This document shows, one piece after another, positions 56,045 through 64,000 of a stretch of 64,000 bases of DNA. Every line of letters begins with the position of its first letter. Positions within the stretch are counted from its first letter, which is position 1. Position numbers and translations under genes: made by a program. Source of the stretch: Negativicutes bacterium (GTDB lineage Bacteria > Bacillota_C > Negativicutes > Sporomusales_B > JARLHX01); NCBI GenBank assembly GCA_031292035.1, contig JARLHX010000398.1:31357-95356 (forward strand). Reading direction: 5' to 3'. The notes below the pieces were generated by a model. That model saw only the letters and a program-made list of their open reading frames with translations, ran no database searches and was not told the origin of the DNA.

Positions 56045-56479
56045 CTATTTGTACAAGTTCTTTTCTTCGATAAACCCTAGCAACAACCCTGCGGTATTGC
56101 CGGTGATCTTCAGACAATTACGCAGATGGTCTTTGGTCTCAAACGGATGCGGATTTAGAATACGGCAGCAGGCCCCGCCGAAAGCCTCGCTAAAACGGCG
56201 GTGAAATTCTTCGCTGGCATGATAGGCCGGCGAACGGCTCTGACTTTTGTCCGACCGCCCCTGCAGCACTCCAAGCACCATGACCGACGCCGCCAAAGCC
56301 CCGCATACACACCCGGCATGCCCCATTCCGCCGCCAAAGCCTGTCGCCATTTTCAAGGCATCTTCGTTCAAGTCAAGTTCAAGGGTTTCGCCAAACGCCC
56401 GCAATATAGCCTCCGAGCAGTTGTAGCCTTCCCGGAAATACTGACCTGCTGCATTTTTAACATTGTCGCTTGTATTCAT
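56045..56479 (-). CDS. C-GCAxxG-C-C family protein
   Basis: A 144-residue protein with the signature spread of cysteines: EGYNCSEAIL, ATGFGGGMGHAGCVCGAL, then GGACCRIL and LRNC. Members are probable redox or cluster-binding proteins of unknown substrate. The ATG at 56479 is preceded by AGGAGGGGCAAT. It lies between the MBL hydrolase and DUF134 genes on the same strand and fits the redox nature of this island. Confidence 0.88.
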   Translation of the reverse strand: MNTSDNVKNAAGQYFREGYNCSEAILRAFGETLELDLNEDALKMATGFGGGMGHAGCVCGALAASVMVLGVLQGRSDKSQSRSPAYHASEEFHRRFSEAFGGACCRILNPHPFETKDHLRNCLKITGNTAGLLLGFIEEKNLYK

Positions 56480-56579
56480 ATTGCCCCTCCTAAACAAGTT
56501 GACAGCCATGGGCTAAACTCAACGATGTCATGTTGCATAGTAATGGCATCTTCTATAACCGCATGATTGACTGCTATAC

Positions 56580-57071
56580 TCAGTCGTGATGATGGCCGCC
56601 GCAGCAGCCGCCAGACCCTTGATGCTGTGCTCCGCCACACGCTGTTTTCGCGCCGTCTTCCTCGATTTTGGCTTTCTTCATACTGCCGCACTGGGGACAG
56701 GCGATCTCATAGCCGTGCTTACCTCCAGCCGTGCAGGGCACCTCTTCCCATCTTTTCCCGCAATCGGTGCATTCAAATACGCGATTCTTCATGTGATAAT
56801 TTCCCCCTTCAAATATAATCTGATGGCCTTCGATTAAAGCCGTGGACACTTTGACCCGGGCCGAGCGCAAAATCCGCTGAAAGGTAGCCCGCGATACCCC
56901 CATAGCCGTCGCACATGCAGTTTGATCCATCCCGGCGATATCCTTCAGCCGCATCGCCTCGATCTCTTCGAAAAGGATGGCGACACTTTGGGGATTGATC
57001 CGGTTCTCCGGCAAAAAGCGGCGACAACAGGGCATTTGTTCAATCATCCCGCAACAACGTTTCCGGGCCAC
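56580..57071 (-). CDS. DUF134 protein with added zinc-ribbon and His-rich tail
   Basis: A 163-residue protein. Residues 1-95 are a DUF134 helix-turn-helix (ARKRCCGMIEQMPCC; RFLPENR; CATAMGVSRATFQRIL). It is followed by a zinc-ribbon-like part, CTDCGKRWEEVPC and CPQCGSMKK, and a Cys/His-rich end CCGGHHHD. Standard DUF134 proteins stop near residue 100, so the second half is an addition. GTG 57071 is used: GGGGGAG is 5 nt upstream and homology starts there. Perhaps a metal- or redox-linked regulator. Confidence 0.82.
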   Translation of the reverse strand: MARKRCCGMIEQMPCCRRFLPENRINPQSVAILFEEIEAMRLKDIAGMDQTACATAMGVSRATFQRILRSARVKVSTALIEGHQIIFEGGNYHMKNRVFECTDCGKRWEEVPCTAGGKHGYEIACPQCGSMKKAKIEEDGAKTACGGAQHQGSGGCCGGHHHD

Positions 57072-57325
57072 ATCGACTCCCCCTGTCCAATTGGGCATAT
57101 GCTCATTTTAATTATAGGTGATGGAATTGGAATTATCAACTAAATCCTTGCAATTCACCCCATAGCAATATGTTATCACTGCAGCCCACAACCCGAAATA
57201 AATTAAATCAATACTCTTGTCACAAGCAGGATTTTCGATATTATTCACCAATTTATTGAGGCAAGTATATATTATCGCCTTCTTGAGCGTTAGAGCGAAT
57301 GATTCTGATAAAAGGATGATGATCG

Positions 57326-57742
57326 ATGATCTGGCAGCTTGAAGAATCGCTCCTGACCGGAATAGCGGAACTGGATTCCCAGCACCAATCTTTGGTGAAA
57401 TCAGTTGCCGATTTCTATGAGCAAGGCAAAGACTGCCACGACATGGCAGCAGAAAAGACTCTTTCCAATCGTTTTTTTACCGAATTCTCCAGTTACGCCC
57501 TGAGTCATTTTTCCTTTGAAGAAAAATTGCTTGTCCAGCATCAGTACCCTGCCTATGTAGCCCATAAAGCCGAGCATAATGCTTTCGTTCAGAAACTAAT
57601 TGAATTACAGTGGCAACAAAACGATCCCGGATTGGTCGGTCGTGCGCTATTTTCTTATGTTCTTGACTGGCTGCAGCATCATCTAAGGGAAAGCGATAAA
57701 GACTATATCGATTTTTTCCACCGGAAAGGCATCTTAAAATAA
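57326..57742 (+). CDS. Bacteriohemerythrin
   Basis: A 138-residue di-iron oxygen-binding protein. Ligand set complete: H20, H61 and E65 (HFSFEE), H80 and H84 (HKAEH), H119 and D124 (HHLRESD). Anaerobes use it for oxygen sensing or scavenging. A GGATGATGATCG site precedes the ATG. Stand-alone gene with a strong terminator. Plus strand, opposite to the redox island behind it. Confidence 0.92.
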   Translation: MIWQLEESLLTGIAELDSQHQSLVKSVADFYEQGKDCHDMAAEKTLSNRFFTEFSSYALSHFSFEEKLLVQHQYPAYVAHKAEHNAFVQKLIELQWQQNDPGLVGRALFSYVLDWLQHHLRESDKDYIDFFHRKGILK

Positions 57743-57796
57743 ACCTCATGAGAGAAGTCCAGAAAACGCCATCACCGCCCCAACGTTTGCTAACTG

Positions 57797-57834
57797 TTAA
57801 GAGGCTTCGCATCACTGCGAAGCCTCTTAATTTT
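57797..57834. terminator. Terminator after the bacteriohemerythrin gene
   Basis: TTAAGAGGCTTCGCA-TCAC-TGCGAAGCCTCTTAA then TTTT. Serves the convergent broken gudD fragment as well. Confidence 0.88.
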
Positions 57835-57863
57835 AAGGTGAAAGTCGGAACAGAGCTAAGACC

Positions 57864-58460
57864 TCAGCTCCCAAGGCTGGGGTGCTTGGGATCATACTTC
57901 CAGCCAGGCACCAGATACTGCATTGCCATAGCGTCATCCCGGGCGCCTTGGCCAAGTTTGGTATACAAGTGATTGGCTTTTTCGATTTGTCCCATATCGA
58001 GTTCAACCCCGAGGCCTGGTTTATCAGGCACGCTTACCATTCCGTCCACAATCTGAAATGGTTCTTTTGTCAGATGTTCCTGGTCCTCTTGCCAGATCCA
58101 GTGGGTGTCGATGGCAGTGATGTCACCCGGGGCGGCGGCGGCGACATGGGTAAACATGGCCAGAGAAACATCAAAGTGATTGTTTGAATGCGACCCCCAG
58201 GTCAGTCCCCATTCGTGACACATCTGAGCCACTCGCACCGACCCCTGCATCGTCCAGAAATGAGGGTCAGCCAGCGGGATGTCAACAGAATGGAGGTGAA
58301 TCGAGTGCCCCATTTGCCGCCAATCGGTTGCAATCATATTGGTTGCAGTCGGCATGCCGGTCGCCCTGCGGAACTCCGCCATAATTTCGCGGCCTGAATA
58401 GCCGTTTTCCGGCCCACAAGGATCTTCTGCATAGGCGAGAACATGCAGTTGGTTGCGGCA
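57864..58460 (-). pseudogene. 3' fragment of a glucarate dehydratase gene (gudD remnant)
   Basis: The last 198 codons match the C-terminal part of GudD almost throughout: [50 protein letters not shown] and THWIWQ. Glu of AEDP and the catalytic-dyad His of SHSNNH are kept, but the KxK motif and the first metal Asp, which lie in the missing 240-250 N-terminal residues of this about 446-residue enzyme, are absent. So it cannot be active. It is joined in frame to the end of a GntR/FCD regulator reading frame at about 58460, a deletion fusion. Confidence 0.8.
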
Positions 58461-59097
58461 CATAACCCTGGCTTTTCCAGCCTTGATATGCTTTGTGATC
58501 GCCGCCTTGACTGCCTCCAAAGAGCCTGATTCATAGGCTCGATAGATCTCCCAGTGTTCACTCTGGCCAGCAAAGGATTTCAGCGGCCTAGTCATACACC
58601 ATCGGATATTCTGCGCCTGGTAAACTTGATATAGCTTTTCGTTTTTTGTCCAATGGATTGGCAAGGCATGCAGTTCCCTATCCAGATTCCCATACTGAAT
58701 ATAATCAATATTGGACGCTTTGAGTAAATCGTCCAATCCAAGCAAGATTTTTTTTCATTGCATTGAGGTGTTCAACAGTGATTTGTCCAATGGTTAGTTC
58801 CGCAGCCCGAAGTTCAAACATCAGCCGAACATCCATAAATTCGAGAATATCTTTTACCTCGATGCGCGCCACAAAAGTCCCCCGGCGAGGAACGACCGAA
58901 ACCAAGCCCTCAATCATTAACCGTTGGATGGCGTCATTCACAGGGGTGCGGCTTACTCCCCACCGCTTTGCCAATAGGTTCACATCCAGCTTCGATCCTG
59001 CCGGCAGCGTGTCTTGGAGGATCGCATTCCTGAGCGCCTCATAAATCTGATCGTTGAGGCCCGAATACGCAGGGAGATCAACCAGTTCTTCAAACAT
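58461..59097 (-). pseudogene. Frameshifted GntR/FCD regulator, fused to the gudD remnant
   Basis: The first part (59097 down to about 58755) encodes a winged helix (LLAKRWGVSRTPVNDAIQRL) and the start of an FCD domain. At an A8 run (T8 on the plus strand, 58748-58755) the frame breaks; dropping one A lets it continue [15 protein letters not shown]... DRELHALPI ... [16 protein letters not shown], the rest of the FCD domain, up to the gudD junction. So one base was probably gained. The original was likely the gudD regulator. GTGAGGCTCTA precedes the ATG. Slippage at A8 could make some fused product. Confidence 0.78.
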
Positions 59098-59325
59098 TAG
59101 AGCCTCACATCTTTCGAATTTCTCTGTGAAATTTCACACTCACATTCTAATGCCTGTTGCCATTCGTGTCAATGAAAATCAGCCCTCCACGCTTCCACAC
59201 CAATCTTTGTGCAGACCTGCGTCCGCACACGCACTGCCCCGATTGCTTTTCGACAATCAAAAAGCCTCATCTTTGCTGACCTGCGAAGACAAGGCTGAAG
59301 ATTCCACTGCCATTATGATCCATTT

Positions 59326-59637
59326 TTAGCGGCGATTGTTGCCAGTAAAGCAGCTACTGCAATAAACAGGCCGGTCACCGCTCGGGCGAAACGGGACTTG
59401 CGTTTCCTTGCCACACTCCGCGCAAGTAGCCTGATGCATCTCACGTTGCTGATAGCCACCACCACCGCCCCGGCTGCTATAGCCACCGGAGTTCTGTTGT
59501 TTACGTGCGGCTCGGCAGTCAGGACAGCGGCCGGGTTCATTGGTAAAACCCTTTTCAGCAAAAAAATCTTGTTCCGAGGCACTGAAGGTAAAATCCTTAT
59601 CGCAATCTCGGCAGGTTAGTGTTTTATCTTGTCCCAT
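59326..59637 (-). CDS. Small zinc-ribbon protein (CxxC, copy 2)
   Basis: A 103-residue paralogue of the gene at 28981-29277: CRDC, CPDC, CAEC and CSSC pairs, with a Gly/Ser/Tyr-rich linker (SSRGGGGGY) in the middle instead of the shorter RG linker. AAGGAGGGATAATT precedes the ATG. An inverted repeat suited to a repressor lies 45 nt upstream. Two copies in one 64-kb window hint at a dosage or condition-specific role; function unknown. Confidence 0.85.
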   Translation of the reverse strand: MGQDKTLTCRDCDKDFTFSASEQDFFAEKGFTNEPGRCPDCRAARKQQNSGGYSSRGGGGGYQQREMHQATCAECGKETQVPFRPSGDRPVYCSSCFTGNNRR

Positions 59638-59681
59638 AATTATCCCTCCTTGGAAATGAAATATGTTTCTAGCGTTTTTTA

Positions 59682-59704
59682 TAGTGTTAGTAAAATTAAC
59701 ACTA
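59682..59704. promoter_or_regulatory. Inverted repeat upstream of zinc-ribbon copy 2
   Basis: TAGTGTTA and TAACACTA separated by 7 nt, AT-rich flanks. A likely operator in the promoter area of the minus-strand gene; the repeat is not seen upstream of copy 1. Confidence 0.5.
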
Positions 59705-59855
59705 CCAATACCTTGCAGATAATGGACAAAAACTACTAGTAAAGCTTGGACAAGATTATTACTGTACTAAAACGACACAAGTTTGGTCAAAATAATTAAG
59801 TAGTATTTCCGACTAACAATCGTAATCCCAATATAATGGTCACAGAAAGAAGGGA

Positions 59856-60020
59856 ATGGCTATAGGCAGAGATTGGAAAGAAACCAAAAGCTATACACTG
59901 CCTCCCAAGGAAATTGAAAGACTGCTTGAGGAGGATTATGGCGAAAAGCTTCACTCCGTGGATGGCGCAAAACTGGCCGAGCAGCAGCGCCAACGAGCCA
60001 TACACCATAACAATGGCTGA
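59856..60020 (+). CDS. Small charged protein (54 aa), unknown function
   Basis: A 54-residue frame beginning MAIGRDWKETKSYTLPP with a charged helical body (IERLLEEDYGEKL) and a Gln/Arg/His tail. AGAAAGAAGGGA stands before the ATG, and codon usage looks coding-like. It ends 55 nt ahead of the carbohydrate-binding-domain gene in the same direction, so they may be one transcript. Not recognised; a toxin-antitoxin or accessory role is not supported. Confidence 0.6.
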   Translation: MAIGRDWKETKSYTLPPKEIERLLEEDYGEKLHSVDGAKLAEQQRQRAIHHNNG

Positions 60021-60075
60021 TAAATGAATCCAATTGTGGTCACTCCAGGACCGCGAAAAAGGAGGCGCAGTAGCG

Positions 60076-60393
60076 ATGACCGGTTTCTATGCTTATCTTT
60101 CGAACGGAGTCAGCGTCAATTCGGCCGACCTGACAGCCCATGACACTTTCGTAATTACCTACAACGGTCTCCTCGTCAAAAACGGCGCCACCGCCATATA
60201 CTCCCGGGTGGGGTTCGGCAACGGCTGGGATCACGCCCGAGATTACCAGATGTCCCGGACCAATCAGGGCTTCGAAGCCTCGATCGCATTGCCGCGGGGC
60301 ACCTATACCCTCAAGATTTGCTTCCGGGATGCGGCTGGCAACTGGGATAACAACTCAGGAGCAAACTATTCTTATGATTTTCAGCCCAATTAG
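60076..60393 (+). CDS. Stand-alone carbohydrate-binding domain protein (CBM25/26-like)
   Basis: A 105-residue single-domain protein resembling starch-binding CBM25/26/53 modules: short beta-strands with aromatic platform residues and the stretch VGFGNGWDHARDYQMSR, then a Thr-rich strand (PRGTYTLKICFRD) and WDNNSGANYSYDF. No signal peptide or enzyme domain, so it would act in the cytoplasm or be an orphan module. AAGGAGGCGCAGTAGCG precedes the ATG. A terminator follows. Glycan target (storage glucan perhaps) is inference. Confidence 0.72.
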   Translation: MTGFYAYLSNGVSVNSADLTAHDTFVITYNGLLVKNGATAIYSRVGFGNGWDHARDYQMSRTNQGFEASIALPRGTYTLKICFRDAAGNWDNNSGANYSYDFQPN

Positions 60394-60436
60394 TTCACAG
60401 CCGAAAGCGACTTTGAGTACGAAGTTAAATGAAATG

Positions 60437-60476
60437 AAAAAAGAAGCGGGCTTCATTTTGAGCCTGCTTCTTTTTT
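60437..60476. terminator. Terminator of the carbohydrate-binding gene
   Basis: AAAAAAGAAGCGGGCT-loop-AGCCTGCTTCTTTTTT; strong T tail on the plus strand. Confidence 0.9.
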
Positions 60477-60836
60477 ATTATAACTTTATACACAATAGGG
60501 TTCTATTATAATCAATTCACCGGACTTGACGCCTGCAGCCCATCTGCTCAACGCACATTTTTTTGTGTCAGCTATGTTTTCATTCATTGTAATTATGATG
60601 CTAAGATGCTCTTACTTTTCCCTGGCGGAGGGAGTGCCTAATCTCCGACTTACTTTACTGAACCAAAGGAACAACAAAATGACCAAAGCAGATTGCACCA
60701 TTTTGGTGTCCACTTTGATCATTATTGGGTCTTAGTCGCAATATCAAACCGGTATCGCAACACTATTAAAATTAGCGGTAACCTGCTGGACAAACAAGAG
60801 CATTATACGCAAAACCCTGTGCTTTCAGATCTCAAC
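60477..60836. other. Gene-free stretch before the chemoreceptor stop codon
   Basis: About 360 nt of AT-rich DNA. Only short frames without credible ribosome binding sites; an 18-codon frame at 60679-60735 with a modest AGGA site was not accepted. No terminator for the minus-strand chemoreceptor gene was found here. Confidence 0.35.
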
Positions 60837-62807
60837 CTATATCTTAAATCGACGTACGGTATTTTGAAGCTCGGTCGCCAAACCTGCTAACCCTTGGCTC
60901 GAAGATGCGATTTCTTCAATCGATGCTGATTGTTCTTGAGTTGCGGCAGACATATTTTGCGCCTGACTGGCAATTTCGCGGCTGATTGCATCTACTTCCT
61001 TGGTTGCAGAATACACCTGTTTGCTGCCACTCACCGCTTTATCCAGCCCAAAAGCGATTCCTTTTGTTATTTCAAATACTTCGTGAACATGCTGCTCAAT
61101 TTCTTTAAAAGCTCTTCCCGCTTTATCGACAACTTCAGTTCCTTTACGAACCTCAGCAGTACCTGTAGACATCGCCTCAACCGCCCGACCTGTCCTGGCC
61201 TGAATATCTCCGATCAATTCAGAAATATGTTTTGCAGCTTCCTGAGATTGTTCAGCAAGCTTGCGTACTTCTTCCGCTACCACGGAAAATCCCCGCCCCT
61301 GTTCTCCTGCTCTGGCAGCCTCGATTGCTGCATTCAAAGCAAGCAGATTGGTCTGGCTGGCAATTCCGGAGATTGTTTCCACAATCAGGCCGATCTCTTT
61401 TGAGCGTTCACCCAACTCAACAACGACTGCTGCTGAGCCATCGACTGTGAGTTGAATCTGATTCATCTGCTTAATGGCGTTACCAACAGCATCACTGCCT
61501 ATTCCGGTGGCGGTTTCCGCCTGTTCGGTGATTCCCAGCGCCTGTTTTGCTGCATTGGCCCCATCTTGCGAGCCTTTAGCAATATCTTCAACCAGTAAAA
61601 GCACTTGAGATACTCCGCCAGATTGCTTCTCGACCCCTGCGGCTGTCACTGCGATAGCAGCAGCAACCTGGTTAGCCGCTTGCGCCGATTGTTCGGCGTT
61701 AGCATTTAGTTCTTCCGAGGACGCAGCTACTTTTTCAATTGCTTGTGAGACTTGTTGCATGAGTGACCGTAAATTTTTGGTCATCTGTTCAAAACTTTTC
61801 GCCAATCGCCCAACCTCATCGTTTGAACTGATGCCTAATGTCGAGATTGCCAAATTCCCTTCCGCAATCCTGGCAGCTTCTTTTACCAAATCTTCGACCG
61901 GGCGCAACGTCTTTAATAAAAACCGCCAGCCCACAATACCAATAATGACTAGACCTATTCCAAGGGAAACCGCCATCCAAATCAAACTCGTGTAAAATCC
62001 ATCCTTAAACTCTTTTGTTGGCAAGGAGGAAACCACAAACCAATTGGTATTTTTAATAGGAACTGTTAAAACAACTGATTCTCTGCCAATCAAATCAGTA
62101 AAGTTCCCCAAGTGCCCTGTTTGCGCCTTAAGCCGCTTCATTTCCTCTTCAGGAATTCTCTTCTGTTCTTTTACCAACTCCTTGTTGGTATGAGCAATCA
62201 ACGTACCATCCTGAGCAACAATGCTAACTACTCCGGTCGATCCGACCTTTACTTGTGCCAAAAAGTTTTGCAGAGTTTCAAGATTGACAGCCTGAAGAAC
62301 CACCCCGGCCATTTGACCGGCTTCTGTTTTTACCGGCTGTGTAACAATGATCGAAGGTACTCCTGTTGCCCGGTTTATGATTACATCACTTATTTGTGAC
62401 TTCTGATCTTTTAGTGTATCCTGAAAAAACTTTCGGTCAGCCAAACTATCGCCCAATATTTTGGGGTCATAGGGGGCAATGGCAATTCGCTTTCCAGTAA
62501 TGTCGACAAAATTCAGACGGTCAACACCGGAGGAAACTCCGAAATATGTACTGATTCTTCTCTGAATGCGAGCCAAATCGCCTGACTGCAAATCGTTATC
62601 GGCACCATAGGCCTTTCCACTCTTATTAAAAGAGTCAATAAGCTCACTTACTTGGGCCGCAAGCTGTGTTGATTGATTATTCATGGACACTTCGGTACTA
62701 TTTACGGTCTGGCGGTATAAAACATACATACCCGCCCCACCCATAATAAGCCCGGTAACAAGAAGCGAAACTACTAGCAAAGTGATTGTTTTAGTTTTGA
62801 TGGACAT
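60837..62807 (-). CDS. Methyl-accepting chemotaxis protein, double-Cache type
   Basis: A 656-residue chemoreceptor: membrane helix about 8-30, periplasmic double-Cache sensor about 35-275 ([34 protein letters not shown]), second helix about 278-298, HAMP, and signalling domain with [31 protein letters not shown] precedes the ATG. Different sensor from the receptor at 23-1945. Cache receptors bind amino acids or organic acids; the ligand here is not predictable. Leader 62808-63061 holds short dyads ATTCGC-TAT-GCGAAT (62872-62886) and TATAGGTAA/TTACCTATA (63006-63037). Confidence 0.93.
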   Translation of the reverse strand: MSIKTKTITLLVVSLLVTGLIMGGAGMYVLYRQTVNSTEVSMNNQSTQLAAQVSELIDSFNKSGKAYGADNDLQSGDLARIQRRISTYFGVSSGVDRLNFVDITGKRIAIAPYDPKILGDSLADRKFFQDTLKDQKSQISDVIINRATGVPSIIVTQPVKTEAGQMAGVVLQAVNLETLQNFLAQVKVGSTGVVSIVAQDGTLIAHTNKELVKEQKRIPEEEMKRLKAQTGHLGNFTDLIGRESVVLTVPIKNTNWFVVSSLPTKEFKDGFYTSLIWMAVSLGIGLVIIGIVGWRFLLKTLRPVEDLVKEAARIAEGNLAISTLGISSNDEVGRLAKSFEQMTKNLRSLMQQVSQAIEKVAASSEELNANAEQSAQAANQVAAAIAVTAAGVEKQSGGVSQVLLLVEDIAKGSQDGANAAKQALGITEQAETATGIGSDAVGNAIKQMNQIQLTVDGSAAVVVELGERSKEIGLIVETISGIASQTNLLALNAAIEAARAGEQGRGFSVVAEEVRKLAEQSQEAAKHISELIGDIQARTGRAVEAMSTGTAEVRKGTEVVDKAGRAFKEIEQHVHEVFEITKGIAFGLDKAVSGSKQVYSATKEVDAISREIASQAQNMSAATQEQSASIEEIASSSQGLAGLATELQNTVRRFKI

Positions 62808-63061
62808 ATTCTCTCCTCCAACAACTGCGTATTCTGCTTTTTTATTAGTAAAAACAAAGGCACCAAAATATATTCGCTATGCGAATAAACATTGATGCCG
62901 GGCTACTAAAAATAAGAACACAACCGCGACTCAAGTTCCAATCATCTATCTGAATTCAGAAACAACATTAACAACAATTAGACACAATACCCTTTTTATT
63001 ATCATTATAGGTAATTTTTCGACATATTTTACCTATATCCTTCCGATATCTGATATCTCAA
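62808..63061. other. Leader region of the double-Cache chemoreceptor gene
   Basis: Gene-free, AT-rich. Two inverted repeats: ATTCGC-TAT-GCGAAT at 62872-62886 and TATAGGTAA-(14)-TTACCTATA at 63006-63037. Candidate regulatory sites; promoter boxes not assigned. Confidence 0.4.
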
Positions 63062-63154
63062 TTAAAAATCGTATTGATCCCCGCGAGAACCTAGATTAAT
63101 CGCCGCTATCAATTGCGAACGAGCAGCACCGATTTTAGTCACAATAATCTTCAT
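63062..63154 (-). CDS. Candidate 30-residue peptide upstream of the chemoreceptor
   Basis: MKIIVTKIGAARSQLIAA followed by a Gly/Arg/Asp-rich end. TCGGAGGATCAT precedes the ATG with good spacing. It sits between a minus-strand terminator (63179-63210) and the chemoreceptor leader, in the same orientation. It has a basic amphipathic front half. Too short to judge by codon usage; could be a leader peptide or small regulator. Confidence 0.4.
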   Translation of the reverse strand: MKIIVTKIGAARSQLIAAINLGSRGDQYDF

Positions 63155-63178
63155 ATGATCCTCCGATTAAGAGCATAG

Positions 63179-63210
63179 AAAAACACGGCCTACAAGTCCA
63201 GTGCCGTGTC
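63179..63210 (-). terminator. Minus-strand terminator
   Basis: ACACGGC/GCCGTGT stem with 13-nt loop and a T run on the minus strand; resembles in its outer arm the hairpin at 28718-28739. It implies a minus-strand transcript reading through 63292-63522. Confidence 0.7.
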
Positions 63211-63291
63211 TAAGCTACCAATTAATACTATCTATCTAGCTTTGGATAAGAAACTTATATCTCCTGCATAATGATCTGCCAGCAGCAGGGG

Positions 63292-63522
63292 TTACTTTTC
63301 AACAAACCATTTCCCCTCATCGCAGAACAAATTGACCTCTTTACCACCAATCCTCAAGTGCACCGAACGCCCAGGCCCCCACTTTTTTATTTGGCTCTGT
63401 TCGTAACCAATGTTGATTATTGGGTAGGTCTGTACGCGCTGGCCAGTACCTAGGCGAAGTGTAAGAATTTGATGAGTAATAAAAAATGAGTATCGTTTCC
63501 CCGGTGGGAAGTCGACACTCAT
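63292..63522 (-). CDS. Uncertain small open frame (76 aa)
   Basis: A 76-codon frame; the C-terminal half (VHLRIGGKEVNLFCDEGKWF) looks protein-like. But the ATG lies inside the arm of a terminator hairpin and has no ribosome binding site. A downstream terminator at 63179-63210 argues that something is transcribed here. Perhaps a relic whose true start was lost. Confidence 0.25.
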   Translation of the reverse strand: MSVDFPPGKRYSFFITHQILTLRLGTGQRVQTYPIINIGYEQSQIKKWGPGRSVHLRIGGKEVNLFCDEGKWFVEK

Positions 63523-63527
63523 TTTTT
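63479..63527. terminator. Terminator downstream of the PPC-domain gene
   Basis: AAAAAATGAGT...ACTCATTTTTT outer stem with inner TTCCC-CGGT-GGGAA; T runs on both strands. About 115 nt after the stop of the minus-strand PPC gene. Confidence 0.8.
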
Positions 63528-63643
63528 GCCTAATAACCGCGCAACAGGCATAAGCTAGTTTCCGGGCGTGCGAGTTGCGATGCAGGTGTTGGTTATGCGC
63601 TAAGGCGCCAAGGGCTGAATCAGGCCCGCGGTTTGCGGCCAGG

Positions 63644-64000
63644 TTATTTAGTCTCTTTCTCCCACAACAAGGACTGGTCGTACTGGTTTTTGCGCCGTTC
63701 CAGCGCCACTCCGGCCAGTTCCACCAGCACCAGTTCGGCCATATAGAGAACTACGCTGCCCTCTTCCAGATGGCCGGAGTAAGTTTTCTCAAGGTCCGAA
63801 AAGACGGCGTGAAAATGGGGGTGACCGTCGGCTATTATGCCCTGCATGGCCGTCAGTTCGCAGGGACCTTCGACCCACAGGAGCTCGGTACGCGATTGAA
63901 AATCGATCGGCGGCTGGCTGGAGTCGATTACCTTATGATAATGTACTTTATCCATTACCCCGATAGCCGAAAGGATCGCGGCGTTTCGCATCCCGACTTC
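63644..64000 (-). CDS. PPC/DUF296-domain protein, partial (5' end beyond the window)
   Basis: At least 118 codons, open to the window edge. The core AAILSAIGVMDKVHYH, LWVEGPCELTAMQGIIA and HPHFHAVFSD fits PPC (AT-hook-type / DUF296) domains, which form trimers and in bacteria are of uncertain function. The His triad in HPHFHA may bind a metal. Met at 63991 is internal, as family homologues continue upstream (EVG precedes it in frame). Full start is outside the window. Confidence 0.75.
   Translation of the reverse strand, partial: EVGMRNAAILSAIGVMDKVHYHKVIDSSQPPIDFQSRTELLWVEGPCELTAMQGIIADGHPHFHAVFSDLEKTYSGHLEEGSVVLYMAELVLVELAGVALERRKNQYDQSLLWEKETK

Noticed and set aside
57864..58745. Annotation as a working mandelate racemase/glucarate dehydratase
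   Set aside because: The first 95 residues belong to an FCD regulator domain, and the N-terminal half with the KxK motif is missing.
60526..60836. Short plus-strand frames between the CBM terminator and the chemoreceptor
   Set aside because: No ribosome binding sites of quality, no recognisable protein, AT-rich spacer.

Overview
The window looks like chromosomal DNA from a Gram-negative-type (diderm) anaerobic Firmicute, most likely a Negativicute of the Sporomusaceae type. The reasons are a secreted beta-barrel-like protein ending in Phe and an OmpH/Skp-type periplasmic chaperone in a genome with strong Firmicute-style ribosome binding sites; two kinases with the HE[VI]RNP box seen in sporulation kinases; a nickel CO dehydrogenase; bacteriohemerythrin; and many signalling genes. 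No tRNA, rRNA, CRISPR array or complete insertion sequence was seen. Assignment to this lineage is inference.

Layout. 1-10 kb: sensory block (chemoreceptor, HD-GYP, Cache/PAS/CBS/GGDEF protein, orphan PhnD-like lipoprotein, sugar-phosphate isomerase-like protein, small acidic protein, membrane PAS/GAF kinase). 10-18 kb: DUF1848 protein, glcDF-type oxidase operon, a 45-residue small gene, YdjM-like membrane protein, solitary CO dehydrogenase. 18-28 kb: outer-membrane protein, TerC, csoR-copA with a readable promoter and operator, cytosolic PAS/GAF kinase, second HD-GYP, transketolase, then a candidate structured RNA and an orphan excisionase-like gene. 29-50 kb: two sugar-acid or hydroxy-acid catabolic clusters, nearly all on the minus strand. 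Cluster A (29.3-38.7 kb) has hydroxyacid dehydrogenase, GlcG, a two-subunit UxaA-family lyase, gamma-carbonic-anhydrase-like protein, CaiB CoA-transferase, MFS, Ldh-family dehydrogenase and SDR, next to a divergent sigma-54 activator. Cluster B (40.9-49.8 kb) has a split transketolase, zinc alcohol dehydrogenase, GntR, a second UxaA pair, a DHDPS-like aldolase, MFS and IclR. 50-57 kb: OmpH, then a redox island (small protein, a DsbA/FrnE-like protein with in-frame TGA at its catalytic cysteine, polyferredoxin, cysteine desulfidase family, DUF1847, MBL hydrolase, C-GCAxxG-C-C protein, DUF134). 57-64 kb: hemerythrin, a broken GntR-glucarate dehydratase fusion, a second zinc-ribbon paralogue, a 54-residue gene next to a lone carbohydrate-binding domain, a second chemoreceptor, and a truncated PPC-domain gene at the edge.

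The genes most clearly acting together are the two lyase clusters. The UxaA pairs probably dehydrate a 2,3-dihydroxy acid (or remove sulfite from sulfolactate); dehydrogenases and an aldolase would feed the products to pyruvate and glycerate, with one MFS importer per cluster. A sigma-54 -24/-12 promoter with a 15-bp inverted repeat upstream of the Ldh gene, beside the enhancer-binding protein, gives a concrete regulatory model. The most striking single gene is the probable selenoprotein at 51.4-52.0 kb, whose reading frame is intact on both sides of a TGA sitting exactly where the catalytic cysteine belongs.
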